Assembly: GCA_029252405.1 (NCBI GenBank)
Contig: JAQXBM010000019.1
Location: 1 to 49,294 of the forward strand
Length of the DNA stretch: 49,294 nucleotides
Reading direction: 5' to 3'
Source: Crocinitomicaceae bacterium
Lineage (GTDB): Bacteria; Bacteroidota; Bacteroidia; Flavobacteriales_D; Crocinitomicaceae
Of this stretch, positions 1 to 7,882 are shown piece after piece. The notes under the pieces were generated by a model, which saw only the letters and a program-made list of their open reading frames with translations, was not told the origin of the DNA and did no database searches. The stretch's first letter is position 1, and every line of letters begins with the position of its first letter. Made by a program: the position numbers and the translations under genes.

Positions 1-71
1 GTTTTTTTTTGACTTATTTTCGACCTCAACAAACTACTTCTTATTAAATCTCGTCTTTTTTTCAAAACCCA

Positions 72-102
72 TGCAGCGTTTTTGTATTTCGCTGTATCTA
101 TA
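72..102 (+). promoter_or_regulatory. Putative ECF-sigma promoter of the sigma factor gene
   Basis: TGCAGCGTTTTT, a 10-base spacer and GTATCTATA lie 17 bases upstream of the sigma-factor start. The same two blocks with the same spacing recur at 2205-2235 before the PKD-repeat gene and were not seen elsewhere in the window. ECF sigma factors commonly activate their own promoter, so these are inferred -35 and -10 elements read by the neighbouring sigma factor. Confidence 0.65.
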
Positions 103-118
103 GAAGTAGAACCTAAAA

Positions 119-673
119 ATGATGACTATCAGCGATAAGCGTCTGATCGAGCAATGCAAAAAAGGCAAAGCGCGATATCAGAAGATGTTGTACGACAAAT
201 ATTCGTGCAAGGTCTATCCTGTATGTTATCGTTATGCCAAAAACGAAGAAGATGCGAAAGACATTCTTCAAGAAACATTTATAAGGGTGTATAGTAAACT
301 AGATACATTTCAAGACAAGGGATCATTTGAAGGGTGGATTCGGAAAATTGCCGTAAACACCTCCATTCGCCATTACGAAAATTCGTTGCGAAAGATTGAT
401 AACCGAGATATTGAAAATGCCCCAGAACTCAGTTCGGATGAAAACATTCTGAGTGAATTAAATGCCGAAGACATATTGAAAAAGATCAGCGAATTGCCAA
501 CAGGCTACCGAGTTGTTTTCAATATGTATGCGATTGAAGGATACAGCCACAAAGAAATTGCGAAAGAGCTCGGAATTAGCGAAGGATCGTCGAGATCACA
601 GCTAACACGTGCAAGACAGTACTTGATAAAAGCACTACAACCAACAACGAAAGAATATGTCGAAAGAGCCTAG
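119..673 (+). CDS. ECF-type RNA polymerase sigma factor (sigma-70 family)
   Basis: A 184-residue sigma factor of normal ECF length. Region 2 covers about residues 18-85, with the core-binding and -10 recognition stretch around DAKDILQETFIRVY. Region 4 covers about 118-175, with a helix-turn-helix around YSHKEIAKELGISEGS. Region 3 is absent, as in the ECF group. There are two adjacent ATG codons (119 and 122); either could start. The next gene begins 17 bases before this stop and encodes a membrane protein with a cytoplasmic N-terminus, so it is the likely anti-sigma partner. The shared promoter motif suggests autoregulation and control of the PKD protein at 2263. The identity as a sigma factor is certain; the targets are inferred. 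Confidence 0.96.
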   Translation: MMTISDKRLIEQCKKGKARYQKMLYDKYSCKVYPVCYRYAKNEEDAKDILQETFIRVYSKLDTFQDKGSFEGWIRKIAVNTSIRHYENSLRKIDNRDIENAPELSSDENILSELNAEDILKKISELPTGYRVVFNMYAIEGYSHKEIAKELGISEGSSRSQLTRARQYLIKALQPTTKEYVERA

Positions 674-2180
674 TAACATAGATCGTCTCGTGAGAGAAAA
701 GTTGAATGGTTTCGAAATGACTCCTCCACCAAGCGTATGGGAAAACACTTCCGCGTCGCTTCAATCTGGAAGAAAGAAGCGCTTCTTTATCTGGTTCATT
801 TTCGGAATAGCTGCTTTAGCGCTTCTCGGAACTGGGATCTATTTCTACTCTTCGAATACGACATCGAATGAACAACTTTTAGCAGCAAATGCCGACAATC
901 AAACTTCACAATCAAGTAAGAATGATTCGGGAGAAGATAAAGCTGGTTCGAATTCTAATAACAACGACAATAATACCACGTCTCAACGAGATACAGATTC
1001 GCAAAACCCAGCTGATTCTCAGGATGAGCTCTCTAGGGAAGATCTTAACGGTAAAAGCGACCTCTCGAGTCTCGATCTTGACAAGCAACAAAGTACTTTC
1101 AGTGCTTCACGCTACCAGCAGGGTTCAGATAAGCAATCCGAAAAAGACAAATCTTCTCCGCGATCTGGCTCAGACTTGGGTGATAACAGCAAGAGGGATG
1201 CTCGAGACTTGAGTACTGACTCGAAAGGCACAGGCTCGCAAGCACCTGACTCTTTCAAAGGAAACGACTCTCCTGGTGACGCTAAACCAAATCCTTCTTT
1301 GCCTCTTCAAAATGGAAATGACGCTAGCGCAGGAAATTCAAATGATAAATCTGAAAAAACAGTTGAATATAGCGAGCTTCCACTTTATGACCTTGGACTT
1401 CTGAACACTTTGAACACAAAATCCGCATTGGCTGACTTGGACAAAGGATCATTCAGCAATATTGCTCCCAAACAACAGTTATTTTCTCTTGAAGGATCAA
1501 TTGGTGCTTCCACATTCAAGAATAAACCCAACGAAAAAACGACGGACCCTCAATTATTTTCCATTCTTAATAACGCGGCTTCCAATCGTCAAAGCTTCGA
1601 TGTACGACTTGGGTTGAACTATCACCTCACAAATCGAATTTCGCTTCAAACCGGAGTACATTACACTTCTTCAAGTGAGGATTACACCTATGAGAGCGAG
1701 GAGATAACAACTTTAAGCTACGTCGATACGGTCTCGTTTACCGTAGATTCTGTTACTATGGACACAACGTTCAATATCAATACGTTCTATTACGACACAA
1801 CAATTATCGTGGCGAATAATCAGCGAAATACGTACAAACTTTTCTCCTTGCCTTTCCAATTTGCTTGGAGTCAACCTATCTCACCTCGCAGTTCATTAGA
1901 ATTTGCCATGGGAGGAGAATTGAGCCTATTTGGAAACAACACTGGAACAACAATATTGAATGATTCAACGACTGTGCTCGCCTCTTCTGCATACCGCACT
2001 TCAGGCATGCTATCTATTGGAGGATCGATTAAGTACTTGTACCATTTTGGCAACCGTCACGCAGTCTATGTTGAACCTTGGGCGCAATTTGGGTTAACCA
2101 ACAATAATACTCCTCAACTCAACTACACGTCGTTGAGACGCAGAGTAGGAATTCGTTTTGGATATCGCTTCTATTTTTAG
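657..2180 (+). CDS. Probable anti-sigma/outer-membrane beta-barrel protein spanning the envelope
   Basis: 507 residues, starting inside the sigma gene in another frame, so probably translationally coupled. Residues 1-42 are basic and cytoplasmic, with a PPPSVWEN motif seen at the N-terminus of anti-sigma-like proteins beside Bacteroidota ECF genes. One membrane segment covers about 43-65. Residues 66-235 are low-complexity and rich in Ser, Asp, Asn, Gln and Lys, probably disordered. Residues 275-507 look like an outer-membrane barrel: alternating polar and hydrophobic strands and a terminal aromatic (FGYRFYF). No enzyme motif is visible. I infer one polypeptide anchored in the inner membrane by its helix and in the outer membrane by its barrel, relaying surface state to the sigma factor. 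An ordinary barrel protein with an N-terminal anchor is the alternative. Confidence 0.75.
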   Translation: MSKEPSNIDRLVREKLNGFEMTPPPSVWENTSASLQSGRKKRFFIWFIFGIAALALLGTGIYFYSSNTTSNEQLLAANADNQTSQSSKNDSGEDKAGSNSNNNDNNTTSQRDTDSQNPADSQDELSREDLNGKSDLSSLDLDKQQSTFSASRYQQGSDKQSEKDKSSPRSGSDLGDNSKRDARDLSTDSKGTGSQAPDSFKGNDSPGDAKPNPSLPLQNGNDASAGNSNDKSEKTVEYSELPLYDLGLLNTLNTKSALADLDKGSFSNIAPKQQLFSLEGSIGASTFKNKPNEKTTDPQLFSILNNAASNRQSFDVRLGLNYHLTNRISLQTGVHYTSSSEDYTYESEEITTLSYVDTVSFTVDSVTMDTTFNINTFYYDTTIIVANNQRNTYKLFSLPFQFAWSQPISPRSSLEFAMGGELSLFGNNTGTTILNDSTTVLASSAYRTSGMLSIGGSIKYLYHFGNRHAVYVEPWAQFGLTNNNTPQLNYTSLRRRVGIRFGYRFYF

Positions 2181-2204
2181 TTTTTTCATTTTTTTTGATT
2201 GCCG

Positions 2205-2235
2205 TGCAGCGTTTTTTGAGATCAGCGTATCTATA
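2205..2235 (+). promoter_or_regulatory. Second copy of the putative ECF promoter
   Basis: TGCAGCGTTTTT, 10 bases, GTATCTATA: identical in both blocks and in spacing to the site at 72-102. It lies 27 bases upstream of the PKD-repeat gene. This links that gene to the ECF sigma factor at the start of the window. Confidence 0.65.
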
Positions 2236-2262
2236 TAGATATACAACGTAAAACCTCAAATT

Positions 2263-3606
2263 ATGAAAAAATTAATCCTATTATCATTTGTCTTCTTATC
2301 GACATTTATTGTTTCCGCACAATGCTCCGCAGATTTCACTTGGACAACTTCAGGAAACACGGTTCAACTTACAAATACTTCTACCGGTACCTACATTCAT
2401 GATTGGAATTTTGGTGATGGCAATTCGTCTTCAGCAACAAATCCAACACACACCTACTCAAGTGCAGGAAGCTACGATATCTGCCTCTACTCTTACTACA
2501 TAGATTCCATTGGAGGTTTCTGCGATGATTCGGTTTGCTACCAAGTTACCGTAATTGATAGTACAGGAGGAGGTTCTTCGTGCAATGCAGATTTCACATG
2601 GAATACTTCAGGTAATACAGTGTTCTTCACGAATACTTCAACGGGAACAAACTCGAACGATTGGTGGTTCGATGATGGAACATCTTCATCAGCCACTAAC
2701 CCAACACATACATTCGCTGCTTCTGGGACTTACACTGTTTGTTTGTATTCTTACTATTTAGATTCAGTAGGTGGATTCTGCGATGACTCCGTTTGTTACA
2801 ACATTACTGTATTCGACAGCACAGGAGGTTCTTCGTGTAATGCCGATTTTACGTGGAGTGTTTCTGGTAATACAGTGTTCTTTTCGAATACTTCAACTGG
2901 TACAAACTCGAACGACTGGTGGTTCGATGATGGGACATCTTCATCAGCTACTAACCCAACACACACATTCGCGACTTCAGGAACTTACACTGTTTGTCTG
3001 TATTCTTACTATTTAGATTCAGTTGGTGGATTCTGTGACGACTCCGTTTGTTATGATATTACCGTATTCGACAGCACAGGAGGTTCTTCTTGTAATGCCG
3101 ATTTCACATGGTCAGTGAGTGGAAATACTGTTCAGTTTACGAATACTTCTTCAGGAACAAACAATCACGACTGGTGGTTCGACGATGGAACGTCTTCAAC
3201 TGACACGAACCCCGCACATACGTATGCTGCTCCTGGGACATACACTATTTGCCTGTACTCTTACTACTTAGATTCTATTGGTGGTTTCTGCGACGACTCC
3301 GTTTGTTATGACGTTACAGTATTCGACAGTTTGGATAGCACCGCGGGAACTGCAGTATTGTCGTTCAACGAATTTCAGCTTTACCCAAATCCAACCAACT
3401 CCGTAATCAATATTCAATTTGATCAATTAGCAAGTAATTCACATGCGCTCATAGTCGATATGCTTGGTCGTGAGATGATTGAAGTTGACCTAACAACACA
3501 GGTTACAGAAGTTCAAGTAGCACAATTGCCAAAGGGAATCTATTTGGTACAGCTCTTCGACGCAAACAATCGAATAATTGGCCTGTCCAAATTCGTTCGA
3601 AAATAA
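2263..3606 (+). CDS. Secreted four-repeat PKD-like protein with T9SS sorting domain
   Basis: 447 residues. A signal peptide (MKKLILLSFVFLSTFIVSAQ) is followed by four repeats of about 85 residues starting near 21, 107, 192 and 277. Each has a PKD-like core (DWWFDDGTSSSATNPTHTF type) and four conserved cysteines (CNADF, CLYSYY, GFCDDSVCY), so disulfides are likely. The C-terminal 80 residues start with LYPNPTNS and have the KGIYLVQL pattern of a type A T9SS sorting domain, so the protein is exported across the outer membrane and attached or released. No catalytic motif is visible; an adhesin or surface-coat role is inferred. An intrinsic terminator follows, and the ECF-type promoter at 2205 precedes it. 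Confidence 0.9.
   Translation: MKKLILLSFVFLSTFIVSAQCSADFTWTTSGNTVQLTNTSTGTYIHDWNFGDGNSSSATNPTHTYSSAGSYDICLYSYYIDSIGGFCDDSVCYQVTVIDSTGGGSSCNADFTWNTSGNTVFFTNTSTGTNSNDWWFDDGTSSSATNPTHTFAASGTYTVCLYSYYLDSVGGFCDDSVCYNITVFDSTGGSSCNADFTWSVSGNTVFFSNTSTGTNSNDWWFDDGTSSSATNPTHTFATSGTYTVCLYSYYLDSVGGFCDDSVCYDITVFDSTGGSSCNADFTWSVSGNTVQFTNTSSGTNNHDWWFDDGTSSTDTNPAHTYAAPGTYTICLYSYYLDSIGGFCDDSVCYDVTVFDSLDSTAGTAVLSFNEFQLYPNPTNSVINIQFDQLASNSHALIVDMLGREMIEVDLTTQVTEVQVAQLPKGIYLVQLFDANNRIIGLSKFVRK
2323..3333 (+). repeat. Four tandem in-frame repeats of about 255 bases
   Basis: The coding repeats start near 2323, 2581, 2836 and 3091. Copies 2 and 3 are nearly identical at the DNA level, including long shared runs around the GGTTCTTCGTGTAATGC joints, which indicates recent duplication. 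Copies 1 and 4 are more diverged. Copy number could change by recombination without losing frame. Confidence 0.9.
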
Positions 3607-3637
3607 ACCTATTATCACACAACTAAACGTAGGTTCT

Positions 3638-3696
3638 AACTCCCATCGGACGGTTATTGATGCACAGAGTCAATAATTGTTGATGGGAGTTTTTTT
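3638..3696 (+). terminator. Intrinsic terminator after the PKD-repeat gene
   Basis: Arms AACTCCCATC (3638-3647) and GATGGGAGTT (3682-3691) pair perfectly and are followed by a T run to 3696. A nested inner stem TTATTGA/TCAATAA (3654-3676) lies within the loop. Confidence 0.88.
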
Positions 3697-3724
3697 GATC
3701 TCAAATCACACAATAGATTTCGTA

Positions 3725-3753
3725 TTGCATAATTCGGGTTAATTGTATCTTTG
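3725..3753 (+). promoter_or_regulatory. Bacteroidota-type promoter of truA
   Basis: TTG (3725-3727), 18 bases, then TATCTTTG (3746-3753), matching the phylum's -33/-7 consensus. Only four bases separate the -7 element from the truA ATG, so the transcript would be leaderless or nearly so. Confidence 0.65.
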
Positions 3754-3757
3754 CCGT

Positions 3758-4492
3758 ATGCAGCGATATTTCTTTGAGCTTTCATACAATGGATCGGAAT
3801 TTCACGGTTGGCAAATTCAGCCAAATGCACATTCCATTCAAGAAGAAATTGAATCGAAATTGAGCCGCTTGCATTCGAATACTCCTGTTAAAGTTGTCGG
3901 ATGCGGAAGAACAGATACTGGAGTTCATGCACACCATTACATTCTTCATGTTAATATTCCTGAAATCGCAGACATTGAGCAGTTCTTGATGAAAATCAAT
4001 CGGATGTTACCCGATTCAATCGCAGTATCGAAAATTTATCCTGTTTCTGAAGATCAACACGCGCGGTTCAGCGCTACCGATCGGACGTATCGCTATTTCA
4101 TGCACTCAACAAAAGATCCATTTCGAGCTGATACAAGTTGGTACATGAATCAGTCGTTAGATGTATCAAAAATGAATCAGGCTGCCAAACACCTGATTGG
4201 CAAAAAGGACTTCACTTCACTTTCCAAACTTCATACAGACGCCAAAACCAATATCTGCGATGTTCGAGTGGCCGAGTGGATTCAGGAAAACGACGGCTCC
4301 ATCTATTTTGAAATTCAAGCTGACCGTTTCCTGCGAAACATGGTGCGAGCAACAGTCGGAACCTTAGTAGATGTTGGGCTCGGCAAATTGAAACCCGAGG
4401 ACATTCCAATGATTCTTGCGGCAATGGATCGACAAGCAGCTTCCACTTCTGTTCCAGCTCACGGGCTCTTTCTTTGGAAAATTGAATACTAA
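3758..4492 (+). CDS. truA: tRNA pseudouridine(38-40) synthase TruA
   Basis: Converts uridines 38-40 of the tRNA anticodon arm to pseudouridine. The 244-residue protein starts MQRYFFELSYNGSEFHGWQ, the usual TruA beginning. The catalytic Asp is in GCGRTDTGVHAHH near residue 54, and the conserved RFLRNMVRATVGTLVDVG stretch is near the C-terminus. The ATG at 3758 was chosen because an upstream in-frame TTG (3743) lies inside the promoter and homologues begin at MQRYF. It is a single gene followed by a secreted protein with its own promoter. Confidence 0.96.
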   Translation: MQRYFFELSYNGSEFHGWQIQPNAHSIQEEIESKLSRLHSNTPVKVVGCGRTDTGVHAHHYILHVNIPEIADIEQFLMKINRMLPDSIAVSKIYPVSEDQHARFSATDRTYRYFMHSTKDPFRADTSWYMNQSLDVSKMNQAAKHLIGKKDFTSLSKLHTDAKTNICDVRVAEWIQENDGSIYFEIQADRFLRNMVRATVGTLVDVGLGKLKPEDIPMILAAMDRQAASTSVPAHGLFLWKIEY

Positions 4493-4527
4493 ATCAAGTG
4501 TTATTTTCTTGTTAGATGCCTCAATTA

Positions 4528-4559
4528 TTGCTCAGAACCCCATCAATTCCATATCTTTA
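4528..4559 (+). promoter_or_regulatory. Promoter for the gene at 4587
   Basis: TTG (4528-4530), 21 bases, TATCTTTA (4552-4559), one mismatch from the TAnnTTTG consensus. The start codon follows 27 bases later. This supports the 4587 start over longer open-frame starts that would place the promoter inside the gene. Confidence 0.5.
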
Positions 4560-4586
4560 GATTCGCAAAATGCTCAAATTCAAACT

Positions 4587-5606
4587 ATGAAGCACATACT
4601 ACTCTCATTCATCCTTGTTCTAATCAGCTTTGGATCATTCGCCAGCAACAAAATCTGTGTTGGAGAAAAAGTCCTTGTCGTGTTCAATGAGAACTTGAAA
4701 AAACTAACCGTTCACGACAAAGAAAGCTTGGAAGTGCTGCAGTCTACTGACCTCGAAGGAAGCACCTTTGGCGAGATTGCGTTGTCTCCAGATGAAGCAA
4801 ATATTTGGTTTCAGACAGGGCGAACAATGTACTGCCGTTCGATCGAGTCTGGAGAAATACTAAAAGAACTATCGGGGACAAACGCCTACAAATTTGAATT
4901 GAGCGCTGCTCAAAATTACTTAGTGCATTACGAAACATATGAGGACCACGCCTTAGTTTATATCTACGATTTGAATACTGCGGAGGCCGTTTCGTACGCA
5001 AAAGTTGATTTTGTGAATTTCCTCGAGACTGCACATTACGATCACGAAAAACAACAATTACATCTTCTTTCGAGCACCTTTGCGTCGAAAACAGAAAAGC
5101 CTGCCAAAGAACCAATGTTTGGATTACCATCGACTTCAGAAGAAATCGAACTGCATTTCCGTCAAGATGGAGATGAAACGCGCTATTTTATCTACGACAT
5201 CGCCAACAAGTCCGTTTTATACGATGAAGTTATTCCGTATTCTCCTGACTTTGAGTGCAATTTTGAAATGATCAACGATGAATTGTATATCATTACGGCA
5301 CTGGGAACTGCGAAAGTAAAAGAAGATTTCTCACTTGAGATCACTTCCATGGTACTCATGAACATGAGTGATTACACGATTCTAGCATCTGAATTCGTTG
5401 GTGCCACGCCTTACTTTCTCTATACACGCTCTTTTGAGACCGACACGTATGAGGAAATGGACGATGATCAAGTAAACCTAATTTTGATCGAATCCGATGC
5501 TATCGCAATGACGGAAACGGATTACTATTGCATCAAAGACGGTGTTTTCTACCGATTCAAGCGCTCTGAACCGATGAACGCCGATTTTGAAATGCCGCTC
5601 GACTAG
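4587..5606 (+). CDS. Exported protein of unknown function, possibly beta-propeller-like
   Basis: 339 residues starting MKHILLSFILVLISFGSFAS, a clear signal peptide, which fixes the start at 4587 although the frame is open back to 4416 inside truA. The mature part has repeated short beta-strand patterns with lines such as LEVLQST and FGEIALSPDEANIWFQTG, reminiscent of WD40 or quinoprotein propeller blades. No catalytic motif, sorting domain or lipobox was found. It converges with the gene at 5603 and the two stop codons share the palindrome CTAG, leaving no room for a terminator. I do not recognise the family. Confidence 0.75.
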   Translation: MKHILLSFILVLISFGSFASNKICVGEKVLVVFNENLKKLTVHDKESLEVLQSTDLEGSTFGEIALSPDEANIWFQTGRTMYCRSIESGEILKELSGTNAYKFELSAAQNYLVHYETYEDHALVYIYDLNTAEAVSYAKVDFVNFLETAHYDHEKQQLHLLSSTFASKTEKPAKEPMFGLPSTSEEIELHFRQDGDETRYFIYDIANKSVLYDEVIPYSPDFECNFEMINDELYIITALGTAKVKEDFSLEITSMVLMNMSDYTILASEFVGATPYFLYTRSFETDTYEEMDDDQVNLILIESDAIAMTETDYYCIKDGVFYRFKRSEPMNADFEMPLD

Positions 5607-7882
5607 TTTTCAAGCTTCGCAAAATAGCGTTCGAATGAGAAACAGTTGCTCATGAGATCATTGGCGTCATCCGGATAATCTTTCTGCAATTTATTGTACG
5701 ATGTATTCTTTGAGAAGATATACTTGTTGAATCCACCGTGTTCATCGTAGTCGAAATCCCAAGAATAAGGAGCGTCAAAGAGCAAGGCGTGTTTTTCGCA
5801 TCTGCCTTTCATTCTCAAGCAGAGGGCTTTTACCTCGCTACTCGTTGTTAGATCATATGCCGCCTGATAGAATTCTTGTGCTCGGTTCAATCGGTAAAAT
5901 TCATCATCGTCTTCCAAGAAATTCGGGCGCATGGCCCCAGTCCAGAAATAACGACGCATCATCCAAGAGTTTCCGTAATGACTCATGTTCAACTCACAAT
6001 TACCCAGTAAAAAGTAATAGTACGCCCGATTTTCGGTTTGTGGATTTTGTGCTTTGTCAGCATATTCTTTGTACTGCTTCACGAGTTCCAATTTCGTGTA
6101 ACGAATCGTATCCAGTTTGCTTGGTTTGTGCCCAGAGTAGAAATCAGCATGAAAAGGATTTGCATTGAGGTAGTTGGCGTAAGGATACTTGTCCCATAAA
6201 TCACCTCCGACATTTTCAAACGCAGTGATTGCCGCTTCCGTTTTGTTCTGACGCACGTACTTTGTCCCCAATAAATCGTACAGTTGATCGACACTTTCTT
6301 GCAAGTGTTCGCGCTGCCAATGATCGAACTCAGTGCTTTCGGCAAATTTCAGTTCTGTGAAATCAATGACCGTTTGTACTTGCTCTGGCGTATATTCAGC
6401 ATCTAAATAAAAGAACCAGGAATAGAAAAAGTCGTCTGTCAGCGTTGCCTTCCCTGTTTCAGATCTCCACGTAACACCGCTATCATAGAAATCGTCCCTT
6501 TTGTTTACATGACTGAACAATGCCGCAGCGATATCAAGTTTATCTTGGAATTCATATTCCCTTGAAACGGCGAAAAGGAAAAGATTATAGTTTTGCTGCC
6601 TTCTATTCATCAAGAAAGCTTCCTCCTCTTTGAGCAAGCTTTTATCCGCATTAGAACGCACTTTAAACAGTAACTTGAGTTGGTTGACTAAATCCTCGAC
6701 TTCAGCATTATCACTTTTCACTCCCTCTAAAAGTCCGTATGCGAAACTATTCTTGCCCGAAATACCTGATAAATATGCTTCCGCAATGGTCCATGTCGTT
6801 TTTTCAGGTGACAATTTGAGTGAACTGATCCATTGAGAGATTTCGAGACAATACATTTCATCGTCCTTGATTCTTTCTTCAACCAGCTTATTGGATAGCT
6901 CATATCTTCCGCCGCGAGGATCCATTGATGGATCGAAATTCGTGTAATGCGGTGTGAGCACCCAATCTTCAATTTTATTGATTTCTCGAACGAGTAAATA
7001 GTCTAATAGTGGATTTTGTGAATCAAGTTGCTGGACCGTCTTCAAAGTGGATAGACCACGACCTCTGTTCCGAACAGCGTATACGACGTGCACATTTGCG
7101 CATTCCACATCTGTTTTGGCATATTTTAAGACCTCATCAATTGGGATAGCACTCGTCATATTGGTCAGAACTCCGAATCGTTTCCCTGGTGCATTCACAA
7201 AGACTTGCGTCAAATGAAAATTTCTTTCTGCAGATTTTTCTTCCATTGCAGCGTTGAAGTAAAGTGCCCAGTAATCGATAGCGTCTGATGGCTCATTAGA
7301 GAATGAGGTCTTGAAAATTCGATTTACTTTTTCTTGATCGTTGTCATAAAACGCCAATCGCAGCGCCAAAAATCGATAGCGCTTTTTAATCGATTCAGAC
7401 TTTGCCTCATTGCCTTTGTTAAGCGCTTTCAGCATCATTCTTCTTCTTTCGGAGTCGGATTCGTTATCTAATTCCCACTCAGAAGGACCATTATTTAGCC
7501 TTGAACAGCTCTTGGCAAACGCAATATAATTCAACGCTTCTTGGTCATTCGCAATTAAGTATTGAACCATTCTGTTCCTCGATTTTCGATTTTCCAACTG
7601 ATATTTTCTCAGTTCGTAAACCGCCTCGTAAATAGATTGCTCATCCACTTTGCCATTGCAGTAATCCTTCCAAAGGGCAATATTCGGATCGTTCTCTGGT
7701 GTCGACGTAAAACTATATCCGTAATTCCACCAAGTATAATAGTAAGGTGACATTCCGCCATCATCGAAGGCAGAGGGACTCATGAGTGAGAAGCGCACAT
7801 CTTCGCCAAAGGGATACCATCCACAAGCGAAGGTTTGACTGCTAATCAGACAAACTAGAAGAGTACGAATTAAGCTTTTCAT
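5603..7882 (-). CDS. Large exported protein of unknown function
   Basis: 759 residues starting MKSLIRTLLVCLISSQTFAC, a signal peptide ending at a cysteine; it may be a lipoprotein, although the lipobox is poor. The mature protein begins CGWYPFGEDVRFSL. The rest is mostly charged and helical with TPR-like pairs, for example RAQEFYQAAYDLT and ENRAYYYFLLGNCELNMSHYGNSW. I see no enzyme motif. Its start lies 41 bases inside the upstream lipoprotein gene (stop at 7842), so the two are probably translated together and act together. Family not recognised; a helical-repeat scaffold is an inference. Confidence 0.8.
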   Translation of the reverse strand: MKSLIRTLLVCLISSQTFACGWYPFGEDVRFSLMSPSAFDDGGMSPYYYTWWNYGYSFTSTPENDPNIALWKDYCNGKVDEQSIYEAVYELRKYQLENRKSRNRMVQYLIANDQEALNYIAFAKSCSRLNNGPSEWELDNESDSERRRMMLKALNKGNEAKSESIKKRYRFLALRLAFYDNDQEKVNRIFKTSFSNEPSDAIDYWALYFNAAMEEKSAERNFHLTQVFVNAPGKRFGVLTNMTSAIPIDEVLKYAKTDVECANVHVVYAVRNRGRGLSTLKTVQQLDSQNPLLDYLLVREINKIEDWVLTPHYTNFDPSMDPRGGRYELSNKLVEERIKDDEMYCLEISQWISSLKLSPEKTTWTIAEAYLSGISGKNSFAYGLLEGVKSDNAEVEDLVNQLKLLFKVRSNADKSLLKEEEAFLMNRRQQNYNLFLFAVSREYEFQDKLDIAAALFSHVNKRDDFYDSGVTWRSETGKATLTDDFFYSWFFYLDAEYTPEQVQTVIDFTELKFAESTEFDHWQREHLQESVDQLYDLLGTKYVRQNKTEAAITAFENVGGDLWDKYPYANYLNANPFHADFYSGHKPSKLDTIRYTKLELVKQYKEYADKAQNPQTENRAYYYFLLGNCELNMSHYGNSWMMRRYFWTGAMRPNFLEDDDEFYRLNRAQEFYQAAYDLTTSSEVKALCLRMKGRCEKHALLFDAPYSWDFDYDEHGGFNKYIFSKNTSYNKLQKDYPDDANDLMSNCFSFERYFAKLEN

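Noticed and set aside
889-1212. Plus-strand open frame within the barrel/anti-sigma gene
   Set aside because: It is a shadow frame over the low-complexity linker; the real frame has a membrane helix, a barrel and coupling to the sigma gene.
4416-4586. Longer N-terminus for the exported protein at 4587
   Set aside because: It lies in truA and across a promoter; the signal peptide starts at 4587.
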